The notes under the pieces are model-generated. The model had not been told where the DNA came from. It worked only from the letters and a program-made list of their open reading frames with translations, and ran no database searches. Of a stretch of 64,000 bases of DNA, positions 38,908-47,363 are shown one piece after another. The stretch lies in contig NZ_CP094264.1 of NCBI RefSeq assembly GCF_023614235.1, forward strand, positions 1,612,001-1,676,000, read 5' to 3'. This DNA is from Streptomyces sp. MRC013 (GTDB taxonomy: Bacteria > Actinomycetota > Actinomycetes > Streptomycetales > Streptomycetaceae). The position numbers and the translations under genes are program-made. The number at the start of each line of letters is the position of its first letter. Position 1 is the first letter of the stretch.

Positions 38908-39973
38908 ACGCCCCGTACGCGGCGGAACCCAGCGCCGCCACGGCGAGCACCGCGCCCGCGTACCGGGCGCGCAGCCGGGCGAGGGCGACGGCCGCCGGGA
39001 GCAGCAGCGGGAAGGCGGGCATGATCAGCCGCGGCCGGGACCCGAAGTACGCGGCGCCGACGAGGGACACGGCGACCACGGTGAGCGTGTAGACGAGGAC
39101 CGGAAGCGGCTGGCGTTGCCGCACGCACAGCCACACCGCCCAGCCGAGCACCGCGAACGCCGCGAGGAGCCCCGCCCCGGCGAGCGGCTGCGGCCCGGTC
39201 AGTTGCGCCCCGACGAACCGTGCGAGGGCGGCGCCCCCGTCGACGCCGTTGCCCCAGCCGGCCTGGACGTCGAAGTACCCGGCGGGGTCGCCGACCCGTA
39301 CCGCGACGTACCCGACGTACGCCAGCCAGCCCAGCGGTGCCAGCAGCACCCCGACGGCGAGGCCCGGCGCGACGCGGCGCTCCCGGACGGCGGTGACGAG
39401 CGCGGTGACGCCGAGCGCGGCGATCAGTGCGACGGCGGACGGCCGGGTGAGGCCGGCCAGCACCGCGAGGACGCCCGCCCGGACCCAGCGGCCGCGCAGC
39501 ACGGCGTGCAGCGACCAGGCGGCGAACGCCGTGAACAGCGTCTCCGTGTACGCCATGGACTGCACGAACGCCGTCGGGTACACGCCCCACAGCACCGCCA
39601 GGACGACACCGGCACGCCGCCCCGCGAGGTGCGCGCCGACCGCGTAGACGCCCCAGGCGGCGACGAGCGACGCCGCCCAGGAGACGGCCAGCCCGGCGGG
39701 GGCGGCGCCGACGGGGAGCACCGTGGACAGGGTGCGCTCCAGGGCGGGGAGCAGGGGGAAGAACGCCAGGTCGGAGTGGACGGCACCGTCCGGGAGGGCG
39801 ACCTCGTGGCCGTACCCGTGCTCGGCGATGCGGGTGTACCAGACGGAGTCCCAGCGGCCCGTGAGCCGGTGCCACGCGTCCTCCCCGCTCACGGCGGCCG
39901 CGACGAGGAGGACGGCGAGACCGGTGAGGCGCGCCGCCGCGTAGCCCAGCAGCGCGAGACCGGCGGCGTTCAC
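38879..39973 (-). CDS. PIG-V-like mannosyltransferase (multi-pass membrane)
   Basis: The 364-residue protein has about eight or nine membrane helices. The first extracytoplasmic loop GRWDSVWYTRIAEHGYGHE carries the acidic catalytic motif of GT-C enzymes. SDLAFFPLLPALERTL, YPTAFVQSMAYTETLFTAFAAW and GLTRPSAVALIAAL match the PIG-V/GT39 type. It likely transfers mannose from polyprenyl-phosphate-mannose outside the membrane. GTG 39973 is the first start in frame. A Pro-rich N-terminal extension in another frame (to about 40240) is possible. Confidence 0.82.
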   Translation of the reverse strand: MNAAGLALLGYAAARLTGLAVLLVAAAVSGEDAWHRLTGRWDSVWYTRIAEHGYGHEVALPDGAVHSDLAFFPLLPALERTLSTVLPVGAAPAGLAVSWAASLVAAWGVYAVGAHLAGRRAGVVLAVLWGVYPTAFVQSMAYTETLFTAFAAWSLHAVLRGRWVRAGVLAVLAGLTRPSAVALIAALGVTALVTAVRERRVAPGLAVGVLLAPLGWLAYVGYVAVRVGDPAGYFDVQAGWGNGVDGGAALARFVGAQLTGPQPLAGAGLLAAFAVLGWAVWLCVRQRQPLPVLVYTLTVVAVSLVGAAYFGSRPRLIMPAFPLLLPAAVALARLRARYAGAVLAVAALGSAAYGAFTLLGPGPP

Positions 39974-40537
39974 CCGGCCGGGCCGGCCCGGGGGTCGGGG
40001 CGGGGCCGGACGGTCGGGGCGGTCCGGGAGGTCGGGCGGGCAGGGGGGTCCGGACGGTACAGGGTGCCGGAGCGGCCGGAGGGGTCCGGACGGCCGCGGT
40101 GTTCCAAACGGCCGGGGTGGTCAGGGCGGCCGGGGCGGTTCGGGCGGCCGGGGCGGGGGGCGTCCTCCGTCGCGGCCGCCCGTACGGGCGGGGCCGTTCG
40201 GTCCGGGGGCACCGGCCGATTATGTCCAGCACCCGGACGTACCCGTTCGGGGAAGCGGCCGAAAAGCGCTGCGGGGTGCGCCCCGGTGCGGGCGGAGCCG
40301 GGGTACCGGGGTGATGCGGTGACCGGTCGTAGCCGGTCCGGGAGCGGCGGTCCCGCGGGCGGCAACGCAGCACCGACGGCCCAGCCGGTGGCGAAAGGCG
40401 GGCGGCGTCTCGGCGGGAGCAACCACCACGGGTGCCGAGGCCGCGGCGGGCGGCGGGCGGCGGGGAGGAGCGTCACCGCTGAGGCGCCTCGGAGCGCCGG
40501 GGACGGTGAAACGGCCGGATGTCGTGGGAGGGAGGGC
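39974..40537. other. Low-complexity region without a credible gene
   Basis: Pro/Arg-rich frames in several directions are typical of GC-driven shadows. Short imperfect GGCCGGGGC repeats lie around 40080-40170. A frame read from about 40240 toward 39974 could be an extension of the mannosyltransferase if one base is wrong. Confidence 0.4.
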
Positions 40538-40586
40538 GGTGAGCGGCCGGCGGACGCGGGTGTCCCGGACCCGCCGGCCGCTCACC
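40538..40586. terminator. 16-bp perfect hairpin terminator
   Basis: GGTGAGCGGCCGGCGG (40538-40553) pairs with its exact complement at 40571-40586. It is downstream of the OmpA-domain gene and marks the end of the Tad operon. Confidence 0.7.
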
Positions 40587-40606
40587 GCCGGATGCGGATC
40601 GCCCCG

Positions 40607-40720
40607 CCCTCCACCGCCGGGCACCGACCGTCCGGCCCTCCACCCCCGGGTACCGACCGTCCGGCCCTCCACCCCCGGCGCCGAACAATCGGCCCTCCAC
40701 CGCCGGGCGCCGAACGACCG
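40607..40720. repeat. 28-29-bp tandem repeat, four copies
   Basis: Units begin at 40607, 40636, 40665 and 40693, each starting CCCTCCACC and ending with a CGACCGTCCGG-like end. They lie between the OmpA-domain stop and the terminator, so they are in the 3' untranslated region of the Tad operon. Confidence 0.75.
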
Positions 40721-40760
40721 ACCGGCCGACCGACCGACGGTGCCGGCCGTCCTGCGCCGT

Positions 40761-41393
40761 CTAGCCGCCGGTCGGGAAGGAGACCTCCACCCGGCGGTTC
40801 TTGCGGCGGCCCTCCTCCGTGCTGTTGTCCGCGATCGGGTACTGCTCCCCGTAGCCGCGGATCTCGTACGCGATGTTCTGCGCCGCCAGCAGCGGCGACA
40901 GCACGCCGTGGACGGCGTCGGCACGCTGCTTGGACAGGAGGTCGCCGTGGGCCTCGGAGCCGAGGTCGTCGGTGAAGCCGAAGACACGGATCCTCGTGGC
41001 GTTCCGCTTCTTGATCTCCTCGGCGATCGCCGCGATGCGGGAGTTCGCCTCCGGCGTCAGCTTGGCGCTGTCCTTGCCGAACAGGACCTCCGCCTGGAGC
41101 GCGAACTTCAGGTGGGTGCTGGTCTCCTCACGGCGCTCCTCGCCGCCCTCGGACTCCACGATGGAGACGATCGGCAGCACCTTCGCGGCCGCCAGGGTGG
41201 CCCCCTCGCGCATCTTCAGCCCGGGGGCGGTCGGGTCGATCTCCGGCACCGGCGCGGACGCCTCGGTCCCGGGCGGTACGGCCCCCGGCGTCTCGTCGGC
41301 GTGCGCGGCGGAGGGGACGGCGAGGTGGGCGCCGGCGAGGAGCGCGAAGGCGCCGAGGACGCTGGTCAGGGGACGGCGTGTGGGGGCCCGCAT
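40761..41393 (-). CDS. Secreted OmpA/MotB-domain protein of the Tad locus
   Basis: A signal peptide (SVLGAFALLAGAHLAVPSAAHA) is followed by a ~70-residue linker in this 210-residue protein. The OmpA C-terminal domain has LFGKDSAKLTPEANSRIAAIA, VFGFTDDLGSEAHGDLLSKQRADAV and GRRKNRRVEVSF. These residues bind peptidoglycan in the family. ATG 41393 overlaps the preceding stop (TGATG). It could anchor the pilus to the thick cell wall of this Gram-positive host. Confidence 0.88.
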   Translation of the reverse strand: MRAPTRRPLTSVLGAFALLAGAHLAVPSAAHADETPGAVPPGTEASAPVPEIDPTAPGLKMREGATLAAAKVLPIVSIVESEGGEERREETSTHLKFALQAEVLFGKDSAKLTPEANSRIAAIAEEIKKRNATRIRVFGFTDDLGSEAHGDLLSKQRADAVHGVLSPLLAAQNIAYEIRGYGEQYPIADNSTEEGRRKNRRVEVSFPTGG

Positions 41394-42002
41394 CACGAGA
41401 TCTCGATGGTCGCGGGGGACATCTTCGGCAGTTGGAACTCCACCTGCGTGGTCGTCGCGGGAGGCGCGGGGAACTGAATGAAGACGATGATGGACTCACC
41501 CGCCTTCACGGTGGTCACCCCTGTGGTCGTGAGCGGATACCCCTCCGTGTCCCGCAGCACGTAGTAACGCTTCTTGTCCGTCTTGTCGATGAGCGTGGCA
41601 CCGGCGAAGGACGGTCCGGTCTTCTTGACCTGAAGTTCCTCGCCGTTCCATTCGAGGGGGGCGTCGAGCGTCTCGGACGTGGGGTTCTTCAGGGTTCCCG
41701 TCACCGTCAGGAAACCGCCCCGATCCCTGGCGGCGGTGTGGATGACGAGCTCCAGTCCGCCCGCTCCGTTCAGTGTGGCGAGCGTCTTGCCGGTGTCCGG
41801 CCCGTTCTCCCCCGCCACTGGACGGGGTCTGGGAGGCAGGGACGGACGATGCGCTTCCCGCTTTGCCCGGTGTCCCCTCCCCGCCGCTGCCGCCTGCGGT
41901 GTCACCGCCGCAGGCAGTAAGCAGGAAGGCCAGCGCCGCCGCCGTCATGCCCGTCACGGCACTACGCGCGGTCACTCCGCTTCTCATACCCATGAATGTC
42001 AT
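41393..42002 (-). pseudogene. Lipoprotein of the Tad locus, frameshifted at a C5 run
   Basis: ATG 42002, or 41987 (MRSGVTARS), starts a lipoprotein signal with lipobox LTACGG. After ~60 residues the frame shifts at 41809-41813. Removing one C gives SSGGENGPDTGKTLATL and a beta-rich domain (GGLELVIHTAARDRGGFLTV, TLKNPTSETLD, VKAGESIIVFIQFPAP) ending at 41393. The domain looks like an extracellular immunoglobulin-like fold. No family recognised. Position between TadG and OmpA genes suggests a pilus assembly part. Confidence 0.65.
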
Positions 42003-42023
42003 TCTCTCTGCGTTCCTTCGTGG

Positions 42024-42668
42024 TCAGTCCTCGGCGAGCCGCACCTCGAAAAGGTCGGCCATATCCGGAAGATCCCTCGGGTCCAAGTTGAGGACGGAGC
42101 CCTCGCAGTTCAACGACCCCGGTGACGACGGGTTTTCACCGTCGGCCGGTTCCCCGGTCGGCTCCTCGGCTGGTTCCTCAGTCGGTTCCTCGGCTGCTTC
42201 CTCGGCCGGTTCGAAGTCACAACGGGGAACGACGACCGCCGTGGCCGTCGCCACGGCGTAGTCCCCTTCCGTACCCGGCAGGATCGTGTCGCCCACCGGC
42301 TTTCCCGACTTCACGGTCACCGTGAACCCCCAGCGACCATTGGTGAGTGCGTCGCAGATCTGTACCGTCGCGCCGTTCCGGGCGGCGTAGGTGCGACTCG
42401 CTCCGCAACCGTCCTTGCCGACCAGTTCACCGGCGAAGAGGTCCGCCAGCCCGTCGGCGTCGAGACCGTCCATCTCGAAGAGGTCCCTCGACTCCTTGGC
42501 CGCTGCCAGCGCGGCGGCGTCCGCCGCCGACTGCGCACCGTTCCGGGTCGCTCCCGCCTGGCCCACCGCGAGGAACGCGAGTGCGAGAAAGAGCAGGCTC
42601 ACCACCATGAACACGTAGAGCGGCGAGGCTTGTCCGGACTCCCGACCGGGGCGGACAGCGCCTCTCAG
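42024..42668 (-). CDS. TadG-like pseudopilin/assembly protein (probable CTG start)
   Basis: The 214-residue protein has the TadE/TadG N-terminus RESGQASPLYVFMVVSLLFLALAFLAVGQA (one membrane helix after a prepilin-type G-Q site). The AAQ-like region NGAQSAADAAALAAAKES follows, then a Glu/Pro-rich acidic repeat (EEPTEEPAEEPTGEPA). No ATG or GTG precedes the helix in frame. CTG at 42668 overlaps the Flp stop (CTGA) with GGGGG upstream and is my best start. Confidence 0.75.
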   Translation of the reverse strand: MRGAVRPGRESGQASPLYVFMVVSLLFLALAFLAVGQAGATRNGAQSAADAAALAAAKESRDLFEMDGLDADGLADLFAGELVGKDGCGASRTYAARNGATVQICDALTNGRWGFTVTVKSGKPVGDTILPGTEGDYAVATATAVVVPRCDFEPAEEAAEEPTEEPAEEPTGEPADGENPSSPGSLNCEGSVLNLDPRDLPDMADLFEVRLAED

Positions 42669-42898
42669 CCCCCGATGATCTTGCTGACCTGGGAGCGCAG
42701 CCCCGACGCGATGGTGTTGCCGATCCCCGAGCCGACCAGGGCCGCGATGATCACTCCCACCAGGATGATGATCCCCACGTACTCCACCGCCCCCTGGCCC
42801 CGGTCCCCCCGGCGCTTCAGGGCGGTCGTCGTGGTGTGCGCCCAGGTGCCCACGTACACCTTGGCCTGGGTCAGGGCCTTCAGTGCGATGTTCGACAT
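42665..42898 (-). CDS. Flp/Fap-type pilin subunit
   Basis: The 77-residue protein is a canonical Flp prepilin. A basic leader ends RRGDRG, then QGAVEY follows (cleavage after Gly, Glu at +5, Tyr at +6), then the hydrophobic helix VGIIILVGVIIAALVG. The 29-residue leader is long for Flp. ATG 42898 follows GGAGGGG by 7 nt. It would be the structural subunit of the Tad fibre. Confidence 0.9.
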   Translation of the reverse strand: MSNIALKALTQAKVYVGTWAHTTTTALKRRGDRGQGAVEYVGIIILVGVIIAALVGSGIGNTIASGLRSQVSKIIGG

Positions 42899-43301
42899 GG
42901 CGGTCCCCTCCGGGGTCGGGATGGTGCGGGTCTTCGGTGCCGTGTGCGCGTGGTGCGGGGCGGCCCCCGGGGGGCACACGGGTGGAAGCGCGCCCGTACG
43001 CAGGGTAAGCCCCCTCCATGATGGGGCCCAGGGCCCCCTCATGGGTCCGAATCGGCGATCGGGACCGGAAACGGTGGTCAGCCACGGCCTGTCGCGCCCC
43101 CCGTCGTCTCGCGTCGGCTCGGCAACGAATGTCCCACATCCGCTTGCGGAAGCGAAGCCTCTTCCACACATTCGGCCGGGTGGCGGCCGTGGCCTCCCGC
43201 CCGGGGCGGCGGGGCCGCCTGCGGTGCGGTGTCCGTGTCCGGGAACGGGGTGTGTGCGGTCGCAGACGGCCGCCGCCGCGTCCGGGTCGTCTGGGCCACC
43301 G
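42899..43301. other. Intergenic region between tadC and flp
   Basis: There is no gene. GGGGCCC-A-GGGCCCC around 43024-43038 could terminate the upstream tad transcript. The 403-nt gap suggests that flp has its own promoter and is expressed more strongly than the assembly genes. Confidence 0.4.
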
Positions 43302-44189
43302 TCAGCCGCCCAGCAGGTCGGTCAGGTCGACGCCCGAGCCGTAGTAGAAGCTCAGTGTGATGAGGATCATCGTGGCGGGCAGCATCACCAGCGTCACCAC
43401 GAGCGTGGTCTTCGGGACCGCCTTCGCCGCCGCGCGGCGGGCGTTCTGGGCGTCGGTGCGGCGCATGTCGTTGGCGATCTGGATGAGCGTGTCGACGATG
43501 GGCGCGCCCAGTTCCTCGCCCTGCTGGAGGGCGGTGACGAACATCGACACCTGCTCGGAGGCGTTGCGCCTGCGGAGCTGGTCGAAGGCCTCGCGGCGGC
43601 TGACGCCCATGTCCATCTGGCGCAGGGTGATGCGCAGTTCGTCGGCCCAGGGGCCGGAGTACTTCTCCGCGACCCGTTCCAGCGCCTGGCGGAAGCCGAG
43701 TCCGGCGGAGACGACGACGGCGAGGACGTCGAGGAAGTCGGGCAGGGTGCGTTCGATGTCGTCCCTGCGGCGCCGGATGGCGATGCGCAGCAGTACGTCC
43801 GTCCAGGTCAGGCCGTACGCGAGGACGATCGCCGCGACGACGGGCTGGCCGCGCAGCAGCATCGCCAGGGCGGCGGCCGCGCCGAGGGCCCCGTACACGG
43901 CGCGCCGGGCGGCGTACCGGTCGACGGTGAGGCCGCCGGGGTTGCCCGCCATGTCGAGGCGGCGGCGCAGGGCGTCGACGCGCTTGGGGCCCATCAGGCG
44001 CAGCACGGACGGGGCCCAGCGCATGCCGAGCCGGTCGACGCCGGAGCCGACGGCGGAGGTGCGGGTGGCGCCGACCTCCAGGGCGACGGCCAGGTCGCCG
44101 GGGAGTTCGGCCTCGGCGCGGTACAGGCGTACGCCGTGGAAGACGCCGTACACGGCGAGCCCCGTCAGCGCGGCCAGCAGGAGCACCAT
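43302..44189 (-). CDS. tadC: Tad pilus platform protein TadC
   Basis: The 295-residue T2SF-domain membrane protein has DIERTLPDFLDVLAVVVSAGLGFRQALERVAEK as the conserved cytoplasmic domain, REAFDQLRRRNASEQVSMFVTALQQGEELGAPI, and a C-terminal membrane helix. It forms the inner-membrane platform with TadB. It starts 35 nt after the tadB stop. Confidence 0.93.
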   Translation of the reverse strand: MVLLLAALTGLAVYGVFHGVRLYRAEAELPGDLAVALEVGATRTSAVGSGVDRLGMRWAPSVLRLMGPKRVDALRRRLDMAGNPGGLTVDRYAARRAVYGALGAAAALAMLLRGQPVVAAIVLAYGLTWTDVLLRIAIRRRRDDIERTLPDFLDVLAVVVSAGLGFRQALERVAEKYSGPWADELRITLRQMDMGVSRREAFDQLRRRNASEQVSMFVTALQQGEELGAPIVDTLIQIANDMRRTDAQNARRAAAKAVPKTTLVVTLVMLPATMILITLSFYYGSGVDLTDLLGG

Positions 44190-44223
44190 GTCCCGTTCCC
44201 CTCCTCTCCCTCTCCCCGGCGCA

Positions 44224-45162
44224 TCAGACGCGGACCCGGGACAGCCGGCGGATCATCACGAACCCCGCCGTGTACAGCGCGAACGCGATGACCGAGCCGG
44301 CCTGTCCGGCGAACGACCCCGTCATCTCGTCGAGGGCTCCCGGGTTCATGCCGTTGATCATGAGGAGGAAGCCGAGGCCGAGGAGGGGCAGGGCGAAGGC
44401 GGTGACCTTGACCTGGGAGAGCAGGGTGGCGACCTCGCGGCGGGTCTCCTTGCGCTCGTCGAGCGTGCCGGTGAGGTTGCGCAGCGAGCCGACGACCTGG
44501 CCGCCGGCCCGGTTGGAGAGGACCAGGGTGGTGACCAGGACGACGAGTTCGCGGGAGGGCAGCCGGTCGGCGAGGGCGCCGAGGGCGTCGTCGAGGCTGT
44601 GGCCGACGGCGAGCTGGTCGGCGACCCTGCGGAGCTCCTCGCCTGCCGGGTCGTCGAGTTCGTCGGCGGCCATGGAGATGGCGGTGCGGAGGGCGAGGCC
44701 GGCCTGGGTGGCGTTGGCGAGGACGCGCGTCAGCTCGGGCAGCTGGTTGATGAACGCCTCGGTACGGCGCCGGCGCTGCCAGTCGAGGAACGCGTCGGCG
44801 CCCCACAGCCCGGCCAGGGCGGCGAGGACGCCGAAGAACGGGGCGAACACGGCGGTGACCGCGGCGTACAGGGCCAGGAGGCCCGCGAGGGCGTAGACCG
44901 CGTACTCGGCGGGGGTGAGGGCGAGGCCCGTGACGGCGAGCTTCCGTTCCAGGCGGCGGCCCGGCCCCGTCCGGCGCAGCCGGCGGTCCAGGCCGGGGAA
45001 CCGGCGGCCGCGGGCCGCGGTGGGCGCGGGGCCCGTCCGGGTCATCCGCGCCACGAGCGCCTTCTGCTGCGCCCTGCCCGCGGCGTGGGCGTGCACGCCC
45101 AGGACGGCGAGGAGGCCGGCCAAAAGGGTGACGCCGAGCGTCAGGAGCGGGAGGTTGTCCAT
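44224..45162 (-). CDS. tadB: Tad pilus platform protein TadB
   Basis: The 312-residue T2SF-family protein has FINQLPELTRVLANATQAGLALRTAISMAAD and LDDALGALADRLPSRELVVLVTTLVLSNRAGGQVVGSLRNLTGTLDERK, and helices at both ends. It is the partner of TadC. It lies downstream of the CpaF ATPase gene. Confidence 0.93.
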   Translation of the reverse strand: MDNLPLLTLGVTLLAGLLAVLGVHAHAAGRAQQKALVARMTRTGPAPTAARGRRFPGLDRRLRRTGPGRRLERKLAVTGLALTPAEYAVYALAGLLALYAAVTAVFAPFFGVLAALAGLWGADAFLDWQRRRRTEAFINQLPELTRVLANATQAGLALRTAISMAADELDDPAGEELRRVADQLAVGHSLDDALGALADRLPSRELVVLVTTLVLSNRAGGQVVGSLRNLTGTLDERKETRREVATLLSQVKVTAFALPLLGLGFLLMINGMNPGALDEMTGSFAGQAGSVIAFALYTAGFVMIRRLSRVRV

Positions 45163-45209
45163 CGTGTCGTCTGTCCGTCGATTCCGGGAGGGGGCTGCGG
45201 GGGGCGGGG

Positions 45210-46553
45210 CTACGCGGCGGTCCCGCGCAGGGCCAGTTGGGCGTCGCTGTGGGCGACGCCGAACGCGGCGGGGGCCGGTTCGTTGTGCATGTACAGCCGC
45301 TCGGCGACCCGCCGGGGCAGGGGGTGGTGGGTGAAGTGGCCGTGGACGCGGCCGTCGGGGGTCATCGGCCGGGCCTCGAACCGGCAGACCGACACGATGC
45401 GGTACTCCTCCCGGCCGTGCGAGTCGACGACCGCGATCTCGGTGATCCTGCGGGAGCCGTCGGCGTGCCTGGTGAGCTGGACGATGACGTCGACGGCGCT
45501 GTTGATCTGGTCCCGGATGGCCGCGAAGGGCACCTCCACCTCGGACATGGAGGCGAGGGTCTGGAGGCGCGTCAGGGCGTCCTCGGCGCTGTTGGCGTGG
45601 ACGGTGGCGAGGGAGCCGTCGTGGCCGGTGGACATGGCCTGGAGCATGTCGAGGGTCTCGCCGCCGCGGACCTCGCCGACGACGATGCGGTCGGGGCGCA
45701 TGCGCAGGGAGTTGCGGACGAGGTCGCGGATGGTGATGCGGCCCTTGCCCTCGACGTTGGCGGGCCGGGACTCCAGGGTGATGACGTGGGACTGCTGGAG
45801 CCGCAGCTCGGCGGAGTCCTCGATGGTGACGATGCGCTCGCCGTCCGGGATGAGGCCGGACAGGGCGTTGAGCAGGGTGGTCTTGCCGGTGCCGGTGGCG
45901 CCGGAGACGATCACGTTGAACTTGGCGCGCACCAGCCCGGAGAGCAGCATCACCATGTGTTCGTCCAGCGATCCGAGGGCGACCATCTCGTGGAGCGTGA
46001 AGGCGCGGGGGAAGCGGCGGATGGTGAGGACGGGGCCGCTGAGGGAGAGCGGCGGGATGATGACGTTGACGCGTTCGCCGGAGGGGAGGCGGGCGTCGAC
46101 CATGGGGTTGGACTCGTCGACGCGGCGGTTGACGGTGGAGACGATGCGCTCGATGGTCTGCATCAGCTGCTCGGTGGAGGAGAAGCGCATGGGCAGCCGT
46201 TCGAGGCGGCCGTGCCGCTCCACGTACACCTGGTCGGGGCCGTTGACCATGATCTCGCTGACGGACGCGTCCTCCAGGAGGGGTTCGAGGATGCCGAGGC
46301 CGAGCGCCTCGTCGACGACGCGGCGGATGAGGTGGGACCGCTCGGTGGAGGAGAGGACGGGGCCCTCGCGGCTGATGATGTGGCCGAGGACCCGTTCGAG
46401 GCGTACGCGGCGGTCGGCGGCCGGGAGGGCGGACATCTCCGCGAGGTCGATCTCCTCCAGGAGCTTGCCGCGGTAGGTGCCGACGAGGTGGTCCTCCTCG
46501 CCGTCCCTCCCGCCGGCCGGCTCGGAGCCGGTGATGCGTGCCCGCAGGCTCAC
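45210..46553 (-). CDS. cpaF: Tad/CpaF-type secretion ATPase
   Basis: The 447-residue type II/IV secretion ATPase has an N-terminal three-helix domain (LLEEIDLAEMSALPAADRRVRLERVL, VVDEALGLGILEPLLED). Catalytic motifs are Walker A GATGTGKTTLLNAL, the Asp box IVTIEDSAELRL, Walker B RMRPDRIVVGEVRGGE and the His box TGHDGSLATVHAN. It powers pilus extension and perhaps retraction. Its start overlaps the TadE-like gene by four bases. Confidence 0.95.
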   Translation of the reverse strand: MSLRARITGSEPAGGRDGEEDHLVGTYRGKLLEEIDLAEMSALPAADRRVRLERVLGHIISREGPVLSSTERSHLIRRVVDEALGLGILEPLLEDASVSEIMVNGPDQVYVERHGRLERLPMRFSSTEQLMQTIERIVSTVNRRVDESNPMVDARLPSGERVNVIIPPLSLSGPVLTIRRFPRAFTLHEMVALGSLDEHMVMLLSGLVRAKFNVIVSGATGTGKTTLLNALSGLIPDGERIVTIEDSAELRLQQSHVITLESRPANVEGKGRITIRDLVRNSLRMRPDRIVVGEVRGGETLDMLQAMSTGHDGSLATVHANSAEDALTRLQTLASMSEVEVPFAAIRDQINSAVDVIVQLTRHADGSRRITEIAVVDSHGREEYRIVSVCRFEARPMTPDGRVHGHFTHHPLPRRVAERLYMHNEPAPAAFGVAHSDAQLALRGTAA

Positions 46554-46957
46554 GGGGTCCCTCCTTCGCTGGTCGTGACGGGCATGGTGGTGGTCCTGGT
46601 GACCGGGTCGAAGCTGAGGAGGGGCAGGACGGTGGGGACGGGGACGGTCACGGTCGCCGTGACGTCTTCGCCGTGGGGCGGGGCGCTGACCGTGGCGCCG
46701 TCGGCGAGCCAGCCGCTCATGGCGCCGTACCCCGCGGCCTCGCCGTTCCCGCCCTGGGAGGCGACGCGGGCGGCGGCGCGGGCGGCGGTGCCGGCCTGCT
46801 GGGCGGCGTAGGCGACGATGCCGAGCTGGACGGCGGCGAGGGCGGCGACCAGGAGGACGCCGATCCAGCCCGCGAACTCGATGGCGGCCTGGCCCCGGTC
46901 GGGGCGCTCCCCGCGGTTCCGCGGGGCGCCGGGCCGGTGTCCGGTCACGGGCCTCAC
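46550..46957 (-). CDS. TadE-like pseudopilin
   Basis: The 135-residue protein has the minor pilin signature DRGQAAIEFAGW (Glu +5, Phe +6 after Gly) followed by the helix IGVLLVAALAAVQLGIVAYAA. A short extracytoplasmic domain has VTATVTVPVPTVLP. It overlaps both neighbours by four bases, so expression is coupled to the ATPase. Confidence 0.88.
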   Translation of the reverse strand: MRPVTGHRPGAPRNRGERPDRGQAAIEFAGWIGVLLVAALAAVQLGIVAYAAQQAGTAARAAARVASQGGNGEAAGYGAMSGWLADGATVSAPPHGEDVTATVTVPVPTVLPLLSFDPVTRTTTMPVTTSEGGTP

Positions 46958-47343
46958 TTCTCCCTCTCGTCGGCCGCGGCCGCGTGGGCCCTGACGGTGA
47001 AGGGGAGGTTCGCGCCGGGGAAGAGGGCGGGGACGCGGACGCTGACGTCGGCGGTGAACAGGTCGCCCGCGCTGCCGCAGGACGCGCTCGCCGACCAGGC
47101 GCCGGACAGCGTCCGCCCGGCCGCGCCGGCGCAGTCGCCGCCGACCGCGCCCGCGCGGGCCGCCTCGTCGGCGGCGTTGCCGGCGAGGGAGTACGTGTAG
47201 CCGATGAGCGCCGCCTGCCAGAGCAGGAGCAGTACGCCGAGCACGAGCGGCACCATGCCGGTGAACTCCACCGCCACCTGCCCCCGGTCGCCGTACCGGC
47301 GCCGGCGAGCGCCGTCCGGCGCCGCCGTCCGCGCGTGTGCCAT
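46954..47343 (-). CDS. TadE-like pseudopilin
   Basis: The 129-residue protein has YGDRGQVAVEFTGMVPLVLGVLLLLWQAALIG, a pseudopilin cleavage site plus helix. Two cysteines in the mature part (GGDCAGAA, SASCGSAG) probably form a disulfide. ATG 47343 follows GGGGAGGGGC. It pairs with the next gene's TadE-like protein, giving two minor pilins. Confidence 0.88.
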   Translation of the reverse strand: MAHARTAAPDGARRRRYGDRGQVAVEFTGMVPLVLGVLLLLWQAALIGYTYSLAGNAADEAARAGAVGGDCAGAAGRTLSGAWSASASCGSAGDLFTADVSVRVPALFPGANLPFTVRAHAAAADEREK

Positions 47344-47363
47344 GGCCGCCCCTCCCCTCTCCG

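Noticed and set aside
40607..40720. CRISPR array
   Set aside because: Same reason: contiguous 28-29-bp tandem units with no spacers.
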